Source: Enterobacter sp. 10-1 (GTDB lineage: Bacteria > Pseudomonadota > Gammaproteobacteria > Enterobacterales > Enterobacteriaceae). Taken from it: a DNA stretch of 64,000 bases. The stretch spans positions 620,001-684,000 of the forward strand of contig NISF01000003.1 of the NCBI GenBank assembly GCA_002270295.1. The letters are read 5' to 3'. Positions 54,499 through 62,374 of the stretch are shown here, piece after piece (the stretch's first letter is position 1; each line of letters starts with the position of its first letter). The position numbers and the translations under genes were made by a program. The notes under the pieces are model-generated. The model ran no database searches, was not told where the DNA came from, and worked only from the letters and a program-made list of their open reading frames with translations.

Positions 54499-55422
54499 CG
54501 AGACGTGCATCAGGGTGCGAACCGCGATGCCAACCATGGCGCCAGGCGCGACAAAGCGGAACAGGCGGACAAACCGCGAGCTGACGCCAAGAAAAATGCC
54601 GATTCCCGGGAGATCGAAGGTTTGAATCAGCAGCCCGGCGGAGGCGTTTATCTGGCTGGCGGTGACCTTGCCCTGCTGCAGTAATTCAGAGATAACGCCA
54701 AAGTAGGCCGTTCCGCCGGCCACGCATTTGACCAGCGCCGGCAGGACAAAGTTTTCCGGGATATGCAGCCACAGCAGCAGCGGCATCAGCAGGCGCTGCA
54801 GCATTTCAATCAGGCCGGCAGCCTGCACCAGCCCGACGATGGTGAGCGACAGGATCAGCATCGGCACGGCGCCGAGGGCCAGACGAATCGCATCGGAGCC
54901 GGCGCTGTTGATAACGGAAATGATCCCCTGGCTATTTTGCTCCGCGTTGGGGAGCGCTTCCGCACGGGCGTTCTCGAGGGTCGATAGCCGGCGGCCGGTG
55001 AAATACCACGTTGCCGCGGCCGCGCACAGCCCGCCAACAATCGAAATGATTATCGAGGCCATCCAGTGCAGGCCGAAGGGGGCGAGGGGGTAGAAGACGT
55101 TGCCTTGACCCATCGCAAAGACCATCGCCAGGGTTGCGGCCATCTGCCGGTCCGAGACGCCGCGTTTATCCATAATCGACAGGGTTGCCAGCGGGGCGGC
55201 AAAGCTGACGAAATTCATCTGAATCAGGGCAAAAGCGCTCATCCCGGTTAAACCAAACGGCTTGAGCAACGGCGCGACCCAGCGGACGATAACATCGAGC
55301 ACCCCGCGAACTTCCAGATACTTCATGATGATCAGCATCACCACCATAATGGGCAGCAGAGTATAAAGCGCGACGTTAACCGAGGATTTCCCCGCCGACA
55401 TAATAATGCTTATGACATCCAT
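54490..55422 (-). CDS. Nucleoside-recognition (Gate) domain membrane protein
   Basis: A 310-residue polytopic inner-membrane protein with two Gate-type halves. The first half has VNVALYTLLPIMVVMLIIMK and LTGMSAFALIQMNFVSFAAP. The second half has LALGAVPMLILSLTIVGLVQ and VLPALVKCVAGGTAYFGV. Family members include spore-maturation SpmA/B and YjiH-type proteins of uncertain transport role. Single gene, convergent with the hydrolase. Confidence 0.82.
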   Translation of the reverse strand: MDVISIIMSAGKSSVNVALYTLLPIMVVMLIIMKYLEVRGVLDVIVRWVAPLLKPFGLTGMSAFALIQMNFVSFAAPLATLSIMDKRGVSDRQMAATLAMVFAMGQGNVFYPLAPFGLHWMASIIISIVGGLCAAAATWYFTGRRLSTLENARAEALPNAEQNSQGIISVINSAGSDAIRLALGAVPMLILSLTIVGLVQAAGLIEMLQRLLMPLLLWLHIPENFVLPALVKCVAGGTAYFGVISELLQQGKVTASQINASAGLLIQTFDLPGIGIFLGVSSRFVRLFRFVAPGAMVGIAVRTLMHVSLF

Positions 55423-55648
55423 TTATTTTTTCAGCACCGCATGCAAAACCATTAATTAGCATCATGATAATCCCCGCTGCCGGGAAATGATACGATCTGC
55501 CGCTATTGGCAGTCGCCCCTGCCGGTTGTTATATATACTCATCATAAGGGGCGCGTATTACCGGTAAAATGCCGCCACGACATTTGCAAAGCGTGTTTAC
55601 TGTTCCCAGAATGAATAACCAGCGGAAATTATCTTTAAGGAAAAGCCT
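55423..55648. other. pagP promoter region
   Basis: A 226-bp AT-rich gap between the divergent Gate-domain gene and pagP. It contains TGTTATATATACTCA at 55527-55541, sharing TGTTATAT with the dyads at 42022 and 42095. A convincing PhoP box was looked for and not found. Confidence 0.4.
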
Positions 55649-56224
55649 ATGCAACGTTGTCGGCTGATAGTGTGGGGAACCCTGATTATTTTTGCCTCCG
55701 CGGCGCGGGCGGAAGAAGGCGTTTACGGCGAGCAGCGCATCAGCGGCTGGTGGGACTGGCTAAAAAATGATGTCTCGCAAACCTGGAATCAGCCGCAAAA
55801 CTATGACCTGTATCTGCCGTTTCTCAGCTGGCACAACCGCTTAACCTACGATAAAGAGAAAACGGATAACTACAACGAGATGCCCTGGGGCGGCGGCTTC
55901 GGCCTCTCCCGCTATCATGATGACGGCGACTGGAGCTCGCTGTACGCCATGATGTTTAAGGATTCGCATAACAAGTGGCAGCCGATCGTCGGCTACGGCT
56001 GGGAGAAGGGCTGGTATCTGGATAGTCGCCGCGATTTCCGCCTTGGCCTCGGCGTGACCGCCGGGATCACCGCTCGCGATGATTTCGCTAATTACGTGCC
56101 GCTACCGATTATTCTGCCGCTATTTTCCGCGAGCTATCGGCGGCTTAGCGTGCAGTTCACCTATATTCCCGGCACCTACAATAACGGCAACGTCCTGTTT
56201 GCCTGGCTACGCTATGGTTTTTAA
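55649..56224 (+). CDS. pagP: Lipid A palmitoyltransferase PagP
   Basis: A 191-residue outer-membrane beta-barrel enzyme that moves a palmitate chain from phospholipid to lipid A, giving resistance to antimicrobial peptides. A signal peptide ends at about A21. The catalytic residues are in place: H62 (LSWHNRL) and D105-S106 (MFKDSHNKW). Barrel strands with alternating aromatics follow ([23 protein letters not shown] with the C-terminal Phe). Often PhoPQ-controlled in enterics. Confidence 0.96.
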   Translation: MQRCRLIVWGTLIIFASAARAEEGVYGEQRISGWWDWLKNDVSQTWNQPQNYDLYLPFLSWHNRLTYDKEKTDNYNEMPWGGGFGLSRYHDDGDWSSLYAMMFKDSHNKWQPIVGYGWEKGWYLDSRRDFRLGLGVTAGITARDDFANYVPLPIILPLFSASYRRLSVQFTYIPGTYNNGNVLFAWLRYGF

Positions 56225-56251
56225 ACCCGAAGCCAGGCCGGGCCGGGAGGC

Positions 56252-57217
56252 TTAAAGGGTGATCACTTTTTTGGCGACCGGGTTGGATAACGCCAGCATC
56301 GAAATCAGTACCGAGGCGACAAACGTCAGGGCAATCAGCATTAATTTTGTGGTCAGCGAACCGATTGGGATAAGGGCGCTCAGGAGATGAAAAATTGAGT
56401 AATGGAGGATATAGACCCCGGTCATCGTTTTGCTGATTGCCGCCAGAATACTCTCTTTAAACTCGCTGTTTTTACGGAAACGGACGCCGTTGGCCGCAAT
56501 AACCAGCGCGACCACCAGAATATAAATTTGCGAACCGGTGAGGATGAACGCATTTCTGTCGGCCTTGAACAGGGCGAAAAAGAAATGGCGCTCGTAAAAC
56601 CAGGTGAAAAGATAAATAAATGGTATGGCAAACATCGCGGCTTTGACCACCTTATCGCGGTTCAGCCAGCGCACCACCAGCGGGTCGCTGAACAGCTGGC
56701 CGGTTAAATAGAACAACAGCCAGGTCCACAGGCGATACTGCGGCGCCAGGCTCAGCGCATGAACGTTGGGATAGAGGGCCGCCAGCAGGTCGTAGCCATA
56801 GGAGAAAAGCAGGAGGACAAACACTACGCCAAAAAAGAGCCTTCTGCGCTGGCTTAGCCACTCGATCAGCGGGTGGAAGGTATAAATCACAATAAAGGCG
56901 AAGACGAACCACGGCTGAATAAGATAGCCGCGCTGGTAGGGCTCCCAGAGGTAGTAAATCGTCATCCAGAAAAGAAAGACGATCACCACGCTTTTAATTT
57001 TCCCCATCTGCCAGCGCGCGCTGTGCCGGGACTGAGCGTCGAGATAGCCCGCCACCACAAAAAATAGCGGCGTGGCGATGGTCGAGATAAACGTCAGAAA
57101 GCCGAGGATCCAGTGATAATCGTAATCATACAGATCCCAGGTGTTATAGATGGTAAAGAACGTTACCGCCGTCATGCATCCCAGCGTTTTAATAATATTT
57201 AACCCGGTGGTGTTCAT
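56252..57217 (-). CDS. Membrane acyltransferase (acyltransferase-3/WecH-like)
   Basis: A 321-residue ten-helix acyltransferase-3 family protein that would transfer an acetyl or other acyl group to a sugar or lipid in the envelope. Landmarks: MNTTGLNIIKTLGCMTAV, FISTIATPLFFVVAGYL and MTGVYILHYSIFHLL near the end. Its ATG overlaps the RND transporter stop by four bases, so it is cotranscribed with the efflux genes, an unusual partnership. Confidence 0.87.
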   Translation of the reverse strand: MNTTGLNIIKTLGCMTAVTFFTIYNTWDLYDYDYHWILGFLTFISTIATPLFFVVAGYLDAQSRHSARWQMGKIKSVVIVFLFWMTIYYLWEPYQRGYLIQPWFVFAFIVIYTFHPLIEWLSQRRRLFFGVVFVLLLFSYGYDLLAALYPNVHALSLAPQYRLWTWLLFYLTGQLFSDPLVVRWLNRDKVVKAAMFAIPFIYLFTWFYERHFFFALFKADRNAFILTGSQIYILVVALVIAANGVRFRKNSEFKESILAAISKTMTGVYILHYSIFHLLSALIPIGSLTTKLMLIALTFVASVLISMLALSNPVAKKVITL

Positions 57218-60200
57218 TGTGGTTGCTGCATATCCTTAGGGTGGAAACAGGCGTAAATAACCGGAAGAACCAGTAGCGTCAGAATGGTCGCAAAACCCAG
57301 ACCAAACATGATGACAACCGCCATACTCTGGAAGAATACGTCCAGCAGCAGCGGCGCCAGGCCGAGCACGGTGGTGAAGGCCGTGAGCAGTATAGGGCGT
57401 AAGCGCGAGGTTGCGGCATAGATAATTGCCTGATGCTGCGGCTTTTCCTGCTTCTGCTGTTCAATCTCTTCCACCAGCACGATGCCGTTGCGGATAAGCA
57501 TGCCGCTCAGGCTGAGTAAACCGATAAGCGCCATAAAGCCGAAGGGGATGCCGGTAATTAAAAAGCCCGGGGTCACGCCGATAAGCGCCAGCGGCACGGT
57601 CAGCCAGATGGCGACCGCATTTTTCAGCGAGCTAAACATCAGCACGGTGATGACAAACATCACCAGATAGCCCAATGGCAGGGTGGTGAACAGCCCCTGC
57701 TGCGCTTCGCTGGAGTTCTCGGCATCGCCTCCCCACTCAATGCTGTAGCCGTGCGGCAGGCTGAGCGCGTCAATCTGCGGCTGGACCCGCGCCAGAATAT
57801 CCCCCGAGGTTTGATTGCTCAGAGGGTCGGGATCGGTCATTACCGTGAGTACCCTGCTGCGGTCGCGGCGCAGAATTAACGGATCTTCCCATTCGAGGTT
57901 AAAGCCGCTGACCACGTTGCTCAGCGGAATATACTGCTGACGGCTTTGGCTCCACACCAGCACGTTATTGAGATGGTTGGCATCCTGACGTTCGGCGGCC
58001 GGCGGGCGGACCACCACCGGCAGCAGATCGGCGCCTTCGCGGTACAGCCCGGCGCGGCTGCCGGTGAAATTCATCTGCAGCGCGCCATCGATATCCTGTT
58101 TATCCACCCCCAGCTCGCGCCCCAGGGTGGGCGAATACTGCGGCCGGATGGTTTTGCTGCGGTTTTGCCAGTCGTTGCGCACGCTGCCGATGGCCGGATC
58201 CGCCGTGAGGATCGCACTCACCTGGCTGGCTATCAGCCGCAATCTGTCGGGATCGGGGCCTTTAATCCGCACCTCGATCGCGCTGTCGCCGGAAGGACCG
58301 AACATCACCCGCTTGCTGCTGGCGTTCACCTGCGGATAGTTACGCGCAATATAGGCGTCAACGTGGCGGGTGAGGGCGTCAATGCTGCGCCGATCGTCCA
58401 TACGAACCATGATCTGCGCATAGTTGCTGTACTGCCGCTGTCCGCTGTAGGTGAGAATAAAGCGCATGCTGCCCTGGCCGACGGTAGCCACGGTGGTGAC
58501 GACGCCGGGCTGGCCGTTAATCGCGGTTTCGATATCGCTGGCCATCTGTTCGGTTGCCGCAATATCGGTACCGTAGGGCAGCCACAGGTCAACGAAGAAG
58601 ATCGGCGTATTGGATGAAGGGAAAAAGTTCTGCCGCACCGAACCGAACCCCCAGATCGCGCCGGCCAGCAGCGCCGCCATCAGCACGAGGGTGACGGCTT
58701 TGCGCATCAGCAGGGCGTTAAGGATCTGCTGATAGCCGCGGTAAAAGCGCCCGCGATAAGGATCGGCCTCAGCGGCCGGCGTCGGGGAGGCCGCGCCTTT
58801 AAACAGCCACCATTTGATCAGCACCGGGGTAACGGTGAGCGCCGAGAACCAGCTGAGCATCAGGGAGATTAACAGCACCTGGAACAGCGACTTACAGTAT
58901 TCTCCCGTCGAGTCCTGCGACAGGCCGATCGGTGCGAAGGCGAGGATTGCGATCACGGTTGCCCCCAGCAGGGGCAGAGCGGATCGGCGGATAACGTAGT
59001 TGACGGCGGTCAGCAGCGTTGACCCCTGCTGACGGGCAATCAGCACCCCTTCGACGATGACGATGGCGTTATCGACCAGCATGCTGAGGGCGATAATCAG
59101 CGCGCCTAGCGAGATCCGCTGCAGCTCAATGCCCCACAGGTACATAATCAGCAGCGTGCCCAGCACGTTGAGGGCCAGCGAGATCGCGATAATAATGCCG
59201 CTGCGCACGCCCATAAAGATCAGCAGCACGCCGACAACAATAGCCAGCGCCATCAGGAAATTAGTGATAAAGCCGCTAACCGAGTGGCCGACTTCGGCGG
59301 CCTGATCGTAGAACAGGTCGATTTTAATCCCGGCGGGCTTTTCCGCCGACATTTGCTCAAGCCTGGCCTCCAGCGCGTGGCCAACGTCGATGACGTTGAC
59401 GCCGGGGATGAACGAGACCCCCATCGTCACCGCCTGGCGGCCGTTGGCGTGGTAGATGCTGGACGGCGATTCGCTCAGGCCGCGCGAGATGGTGGCAATA
59501 TCCCGCAGCCGGGTCGCCGCCCCGGTGCCGTGCGGGTTGATCGGCAGATCGCCCAGCTCGTCGATATTCTCAAATTCCCCGGTCGGATGCAGGCGAATGG
59601 ACTCGCTGCCGGATTTGATCTCCCCGGCGCTGGAAACGACGTTCAGGCGGCTGAGAATGGCGGAAAGCTGGTTAAGCGTGATGCCGCGGGCCGCCATTTT
59701 AGGCAGCGAGATATCAATGTTAATTTGCTGCGGGATCGCCCCGCCGATGGCGACCTTGCCGACGCCGGGCACCAGCACCAGCTCCCGGCGCAGCTGCTCG
59801 GCATAGCGGACCAGCTCCGGATTGGTAAAACTGTCGCCGGAAATGGCAAAGAAGAAGCCAAACACGTCGCCGAAATCGTCGTTCACGAAGGGGGAAACCA
59901 CGCCAGGCGGGAAGAGTCGGGCCGCATCGCCAACCCGGCGCCGCAGCTCGTCCCAAATCTGCGGCAGCTCGTTGGAGTGGTAATTCGAGGCGATGTTAAC
60001 GGTAATCTGCGACAGCCCGTTGGAGGAGATAGAGCTGACGTTATCCAGGTAGGGCAGCTGCTGCAGGGCACTTTCCAGCGGCAGGGTGACCTCCTCCTCG
60101 ACCTGCTGAGCCGATGCGCCCGGATAGTGGGTAATGACCACGGCGGTCTTGATAGTAAACGCCGGATCTTCCAGACGGCCGATATTGAGCAGGGCGAAAA

Positions 60201-60276
60201 TACCGCCAACGCCCAGCAGCAGAATGGTGAGCCAGACGCGAACGGGATTATTAATAAACTGGCGGGATATATCCAT
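57214..60276 (-). CDS. RND-family efflux transporter, inner-membrane pump
   Basis: A 1020-residue AcrB/MexB-superfamily pump driven by the proton gradient. It begins MDISRQFINNPVRVWLTILL, has the porter domain HYPGASAQQVEEEVTLPLE, the helix-4 acidic motif LSMLVDNAIVIVEG, and the second-half repeat LIGLLSLSGMLIRNGIVLVEE. The N-terminal sequence puts it with the MexK/TriC/VexF-like group and not with AcrB or OqxB. It overlaps the adaptor gene in a TAATG junction. No outer-membrane factor gene is in the operon, so it may borrow TolC. Confidence 0.93.
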   Translation of the reverse strand: MDISRQFINNPVRVWLTILLLGVGGIFALLNIGRLEDPAFTIKTAVVITHYPGASAQQVEEEVTLPLESALQQLPYLDNVSSISSNGLSQITVNIASNYHSNELPQIWDELRRRVGDAARLFPPGVVSPFVNDDFGDVFGFFFAISGDSFTNPELVRYAEQLRRELVLVPGVGKVAIGGAIPQQINIDISLPKMAARGITLNQLSAILSRLNVVSSAGEIKSGSESIRLHPTGEFENIDELGDLPINPHGTGAATRLRDIATISRGLSESPSSIYHANGRQAVTMGVSFIPGVNVIDVGHALEARLEQMSAEKPAGIKIDLFYDQAAEVGHSVSGFITNFLMALAIVVGVLLIFMGVRSGIIIAISLALNVLGTLLIMYLWGIELQRISLGALIIALSMLVDNAIVIVEGVLIARQQGSTLLTAVNYVIRRSALPLLGATVIAILAFAPIGLSQDSTGEYCKSLFQVLLISLMLSWFSALTVTPVLIKWWLFKGAASPTPAAEADPYRGRFYRGYQQILNALLMRKAVTLVLMAALLAGAIWGFGSVRQNFFPSSNTPIFFVDLWLPYGTDIAATEQMASDIETAINGQPGVVTTVATVGQGSMRFILTYSGQRQYSNYAQIMVRMDDRRSIDALTRHVDAYIARNYPQVNASSKRVMFGPSGDSAIEVRIKGPDPDRLRLIASQVSAILTADPAIGSVRNDWQNRSKTIRPQYSPTLGRELGVDKQDIDGALQMNFTGSRAGLYREGADLLPVVVRPPAAERQDANHLNNVLVWSQSRQQYIPLSNVVSGFNLEWEDPLILRRDRSRVLTVMTDPDPLSNQTSGDILARVQPQIDALSLPHGYSIEWGGDAENSSEAQQGLFTTLPLGYLVMFVITVLMFSSLKNAVAIWLTVPLALIGVTPGFLITGIPFGFMALIGLLSLSGMLIRNGIVLVEEIEQQKQEKPQHQAIIYAATSRLRPILLTAFTTVLGLAPLLLDVFFQSMAVVIMFGLGFATILTLLVLPVIYACFHPKDMQQPQ

Positions 60277-61361
60277 TAAAGGCCTCGTTCACGCGTCCAG
60301 ATTCGAACCGGCTGCTGCGCATGCAGTTCGCTTACGCCGGCCGCCACTACGCGCTCGCCGGCGCTGAGCCCATCGGTAATGACCACCCCCTGGGTTGTCA
60401 CCTGCCCGACGCTCACTTTGCGATCCTCAAGATGCAGCTGCTCGCCATCGCCTTTAATCACCCACACGTGCGGCTCGTTGCGCTGATGATTATCAGGATT
60501 GAACACCGCCTCAACCGGCACCACCAGCGCCTCGCGGCCCGCGTTGGCGGGGAGGTTTGCCAGATTCACCGTCACGGTGCCGCTGACGCCGCCGACCGTC
60601 GGGAAATCGTCCGGGCGCGGCATGGTCAAAATCACCTGCCAGGTGAGGGTGCTATTGTCGCTGCTGCCGGAATGCTCTTTGTACTGCGCGGTGAACTGGC
60701 GGTCCGGCAGGGAGTTGATTCTGACGATCGGCCGATACCGGGCGTTGCGGATATCAAAGGCGGTAAAGAGGTTTTCAGGGATGCTAAAGACCACGTCGAG
60801 CAGATCGGTACGCGTCAGGGTAACCACGGTCTGCCCGGCGGCCACCACCTGATGATTGCGGACCGGGACGCTGGCCGCCACCCCGCTAAAGGGCGCGTTT
60901 AGCGTCATCTGGTCGAGCTCTTCGCGGGCGATTTTCAGCGCGGCGTTTGCCGAGTCGCGGCTGGCGCGCTGAACGTCCATTTCCGCTTTCGAAATAGCCT
61001 GGCGGCCGGCGAGGGTCTGAAAGCGATCGAACTGCCGCTGGGCGAGCGTGGCGGCGGTTTGTCGTTCATTGACGCGCTGCTGGGCTTCGCGCGCGTTGAG
61101 GCGGGCGAGGACCTCCCCTTGCGCAACGTTCGCGCCTTGCCGAACCTCGAGCGATTCAATCTGGCCGCCTCGTTTAAAAGAGAGCTCCGTGGAGTCCCCG
61201 GATTCGATGCGTGCGGGGAAAACGCGCTGCTGTGAATCACCTACCGCGGTCACCTCAGCGGCTTTCACCATCCGCGGCAGCGGCGTAACCTGCGGCGCTT
61301 TCTGGTCGCAAGCTGTTGTTATTAAAATAACAACAGGAATGAGAGAAAAATAACGGTTCAC
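60276..61361 (-). CDS. RND efflux periplasmic adaptor (membrane fusion protein)
   Basis: A 361-residue adaptor lipoprotein: signal MNRYFSLIPVVILITTAC with lipobox cysteine C18. The barrel-sandwich hybrid has FKRGGQIESLEVRQGANVAQ and the matching half LNAPFSGVAASVPVRNHQVV. Between them is an alpha-hairpin (REAQQRVNERQTAATLAQRQ). It bridges the RND pump and TolC-type channel. The start is GTG at 61361 with GGGG seven bases upstream. It follows the 36-residue membrane protein by 56 bp. Confidence 0.93.
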   Translation of the reverse strand: MNRYFSLIPVVILITTACDQKAPQVTPLPRMVKAAEVTAVGDSQQRVFPARIESGDSTELSFKRGGQIESLEVRQGANVAQGEVLARLNAREAQQRVNERQTAATLAQRQFDRFQTLAGRQAISKAEMDVQRASRDSANAALKIAREELDQMTLNAPFSGVAASVPVRNHQVVAAGQTVVTLTRTDLLDVVFSIPENLFTAFDIRNARYRPIVRINSLPDRQFTAQYKEHSGSSDNSTLTWQVILTMPRPDDFPTVGGVSGTVTVNLANLPANAGREALVVPVEAVFNPDNHQRNEPHVWVIKGDGEQLHLEDRKVSVGQVTTQGVVITDGLSAGERVVAAGVSELHAQQPVRIWTRERGL

Positions 61362-61417
61362 TGTATTCCCCGCAGAGCTAAGAGATTTATTTTACATATT
61401 AGTTACAAGCGTCGGAC

Positions 61418-61528
61418 TTATTCAGCCAGGGCAGAGACGACGACGTAGGTGAGTAATCCTGTAGCCGTACAGGCAATTATTGCCAGGGCGATAAACAGGC
61501 TCAGGCGAAACAGACTATAGCCAAACAT
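61418..61528 (-). CDS. 36-residue membrane protein at the head of the RND operon
   Basis: A frame of 36 codons plus stop, too short for most gene callers. It starts at ATG 61528 with a near-perfect AAGGAGG four bases upstream. The product MFGYSLFRLSLFIALAIIAC continues with a hydrophobic segment and ends VVSALAE, i.e. a single transmembrane helix with a short basic N terminus. It lies 56 bp upstream of the adaptor gene on the same strand. By analogy with AcrZ, a small helix that binds AcrB, it may be an accessory subunit of the pump; there is no sequence identity to AcrZ to claim. Confidence 0.65.
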   Translation of the reverse strand: MFGYSLFRLSLFIALAIIACTATGLLTYVVVSALAE

Positions 61529-61547
61529 CGTTCCTCCTTTGGTACTG

Positions 61548-61575
61548 GTTATATTGTAAGTAGATTCTTATCTAC
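61548..61575. promoter_or_regulatory. Operator-like sites upstream of the RND operon
   Basis: GTTATATTGTAA (61548-61559) repeats exactly 12 bases of the dyad at 42095. Immediately beside it GTAGAT-TCTT-ATCTAC (61560-61575) is a perfect 6+4+6 dyad. Both are just upstream of the small membrane protein start. The remainder of the gap to 61892 is AT-rich and contains the universal stress protein promoter; no other gene is supported. Confidence 0.5.
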
Positions 61576-61892
61576 CTAATTACTGAGTGGTTTTCAGAAG
61601 CGCTGCGGCTCCTGATAATGAGCATAGTCGTAGAAAAGCGGAAATGTTAAAAAGAGTAAAAATTGCCCTTATGTCGACGGTTTAGCGGCGTTTTCAGCCG
61701 AATTGTCTGAGGCGGGCTATCTCCGTGATATTTTTCAATATATTAATTGGCGGCTTAATCATGTTAACCGTCGTGTGCTACGTTTAATCATACCGACTTC
61801 TGTGCCAGCTTTGTTCCTGAGATTTTTTCCTCAACGCGTCTCGTTGGGAGTTATTCGCCATCTATTCTATTGGTAATAAAAGGATTGTCTGT

Positions 61893-62324
61893 ATGTATAA
61901 AAATATTCTGGTCCCGGTTGATGTCTTTGAAATTGGCCTTGCCGACAAGGCGCTGTCCCACGCTCAGTTTCTCGCGCAGAGCTCTTCCGGGATAATTCAC
62001 CTGCTGCACGTAAATCCTCTATTTTCCCCGGCGCTGACGCGTGGATTTATTTCCGATGCGCGAAAAATGGAAGACTATCTTGTTAAAAATTCTCAGGAAA
62101 AACTGACTGAGTTAGCCAAAAAGGCGAGCCTGCCGGAAGGTGATATTCATATTCACGTCCGCAGCGGCAATATTCGTGATGAAGTGACGAAGCTGGCCGA
62201 CGAGCTGCAGGCGGATGTGGTGATTATTGGCTCACGCAACCCCAATATTCAGACGCATTTGCTGGGTTCCGAGGCGGCCAGTATCGTTCGTTATGCTCAC
62301 GTTCCGGTATTTGTTGTGCGCTAA
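61893..62324 (+). CDS. Universal stress protein, UspF/UspA type
   Basis: A 143-residue cytoplasmic USP domain: MYKNILVPVDVFE at the N terminus and the nucleotide-binding signature IIGSRNPNIQTHLLGSEAAS near the end (the G-2x-G-9x-G(S/T) pattern), matching UspF-like ATP-binding members. It precedes the P-type ATPase by 50 bp on the same strand and the two may be cotranscribed. Confidence 0.93.
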   Translation: MYKNILVPVDVFEIGLADKALSHAQFLAQSSSGIIHLLHVNPLFSPALTRGFISDARKMEDYLVKNSQEKLTELAKKASLPEGDIHIHVRSGNIRDEVTKLADELQADVVIIGSRNPNIQTHLLGSEAASIVRYAHVPVFVVR

Positions 62325-62374
62325 GGGCGGCCTGATGCTGTTCTGATTTCCGTTACAGGAGTGAGGAGATAACT

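Noticed and set aside
55560..55648. PhoP box upstream of pagP
   Set aside because: The family is often PhoPQ-regulated, but I found no convincing direct repeat of the TGTTTA type with correct spacing.
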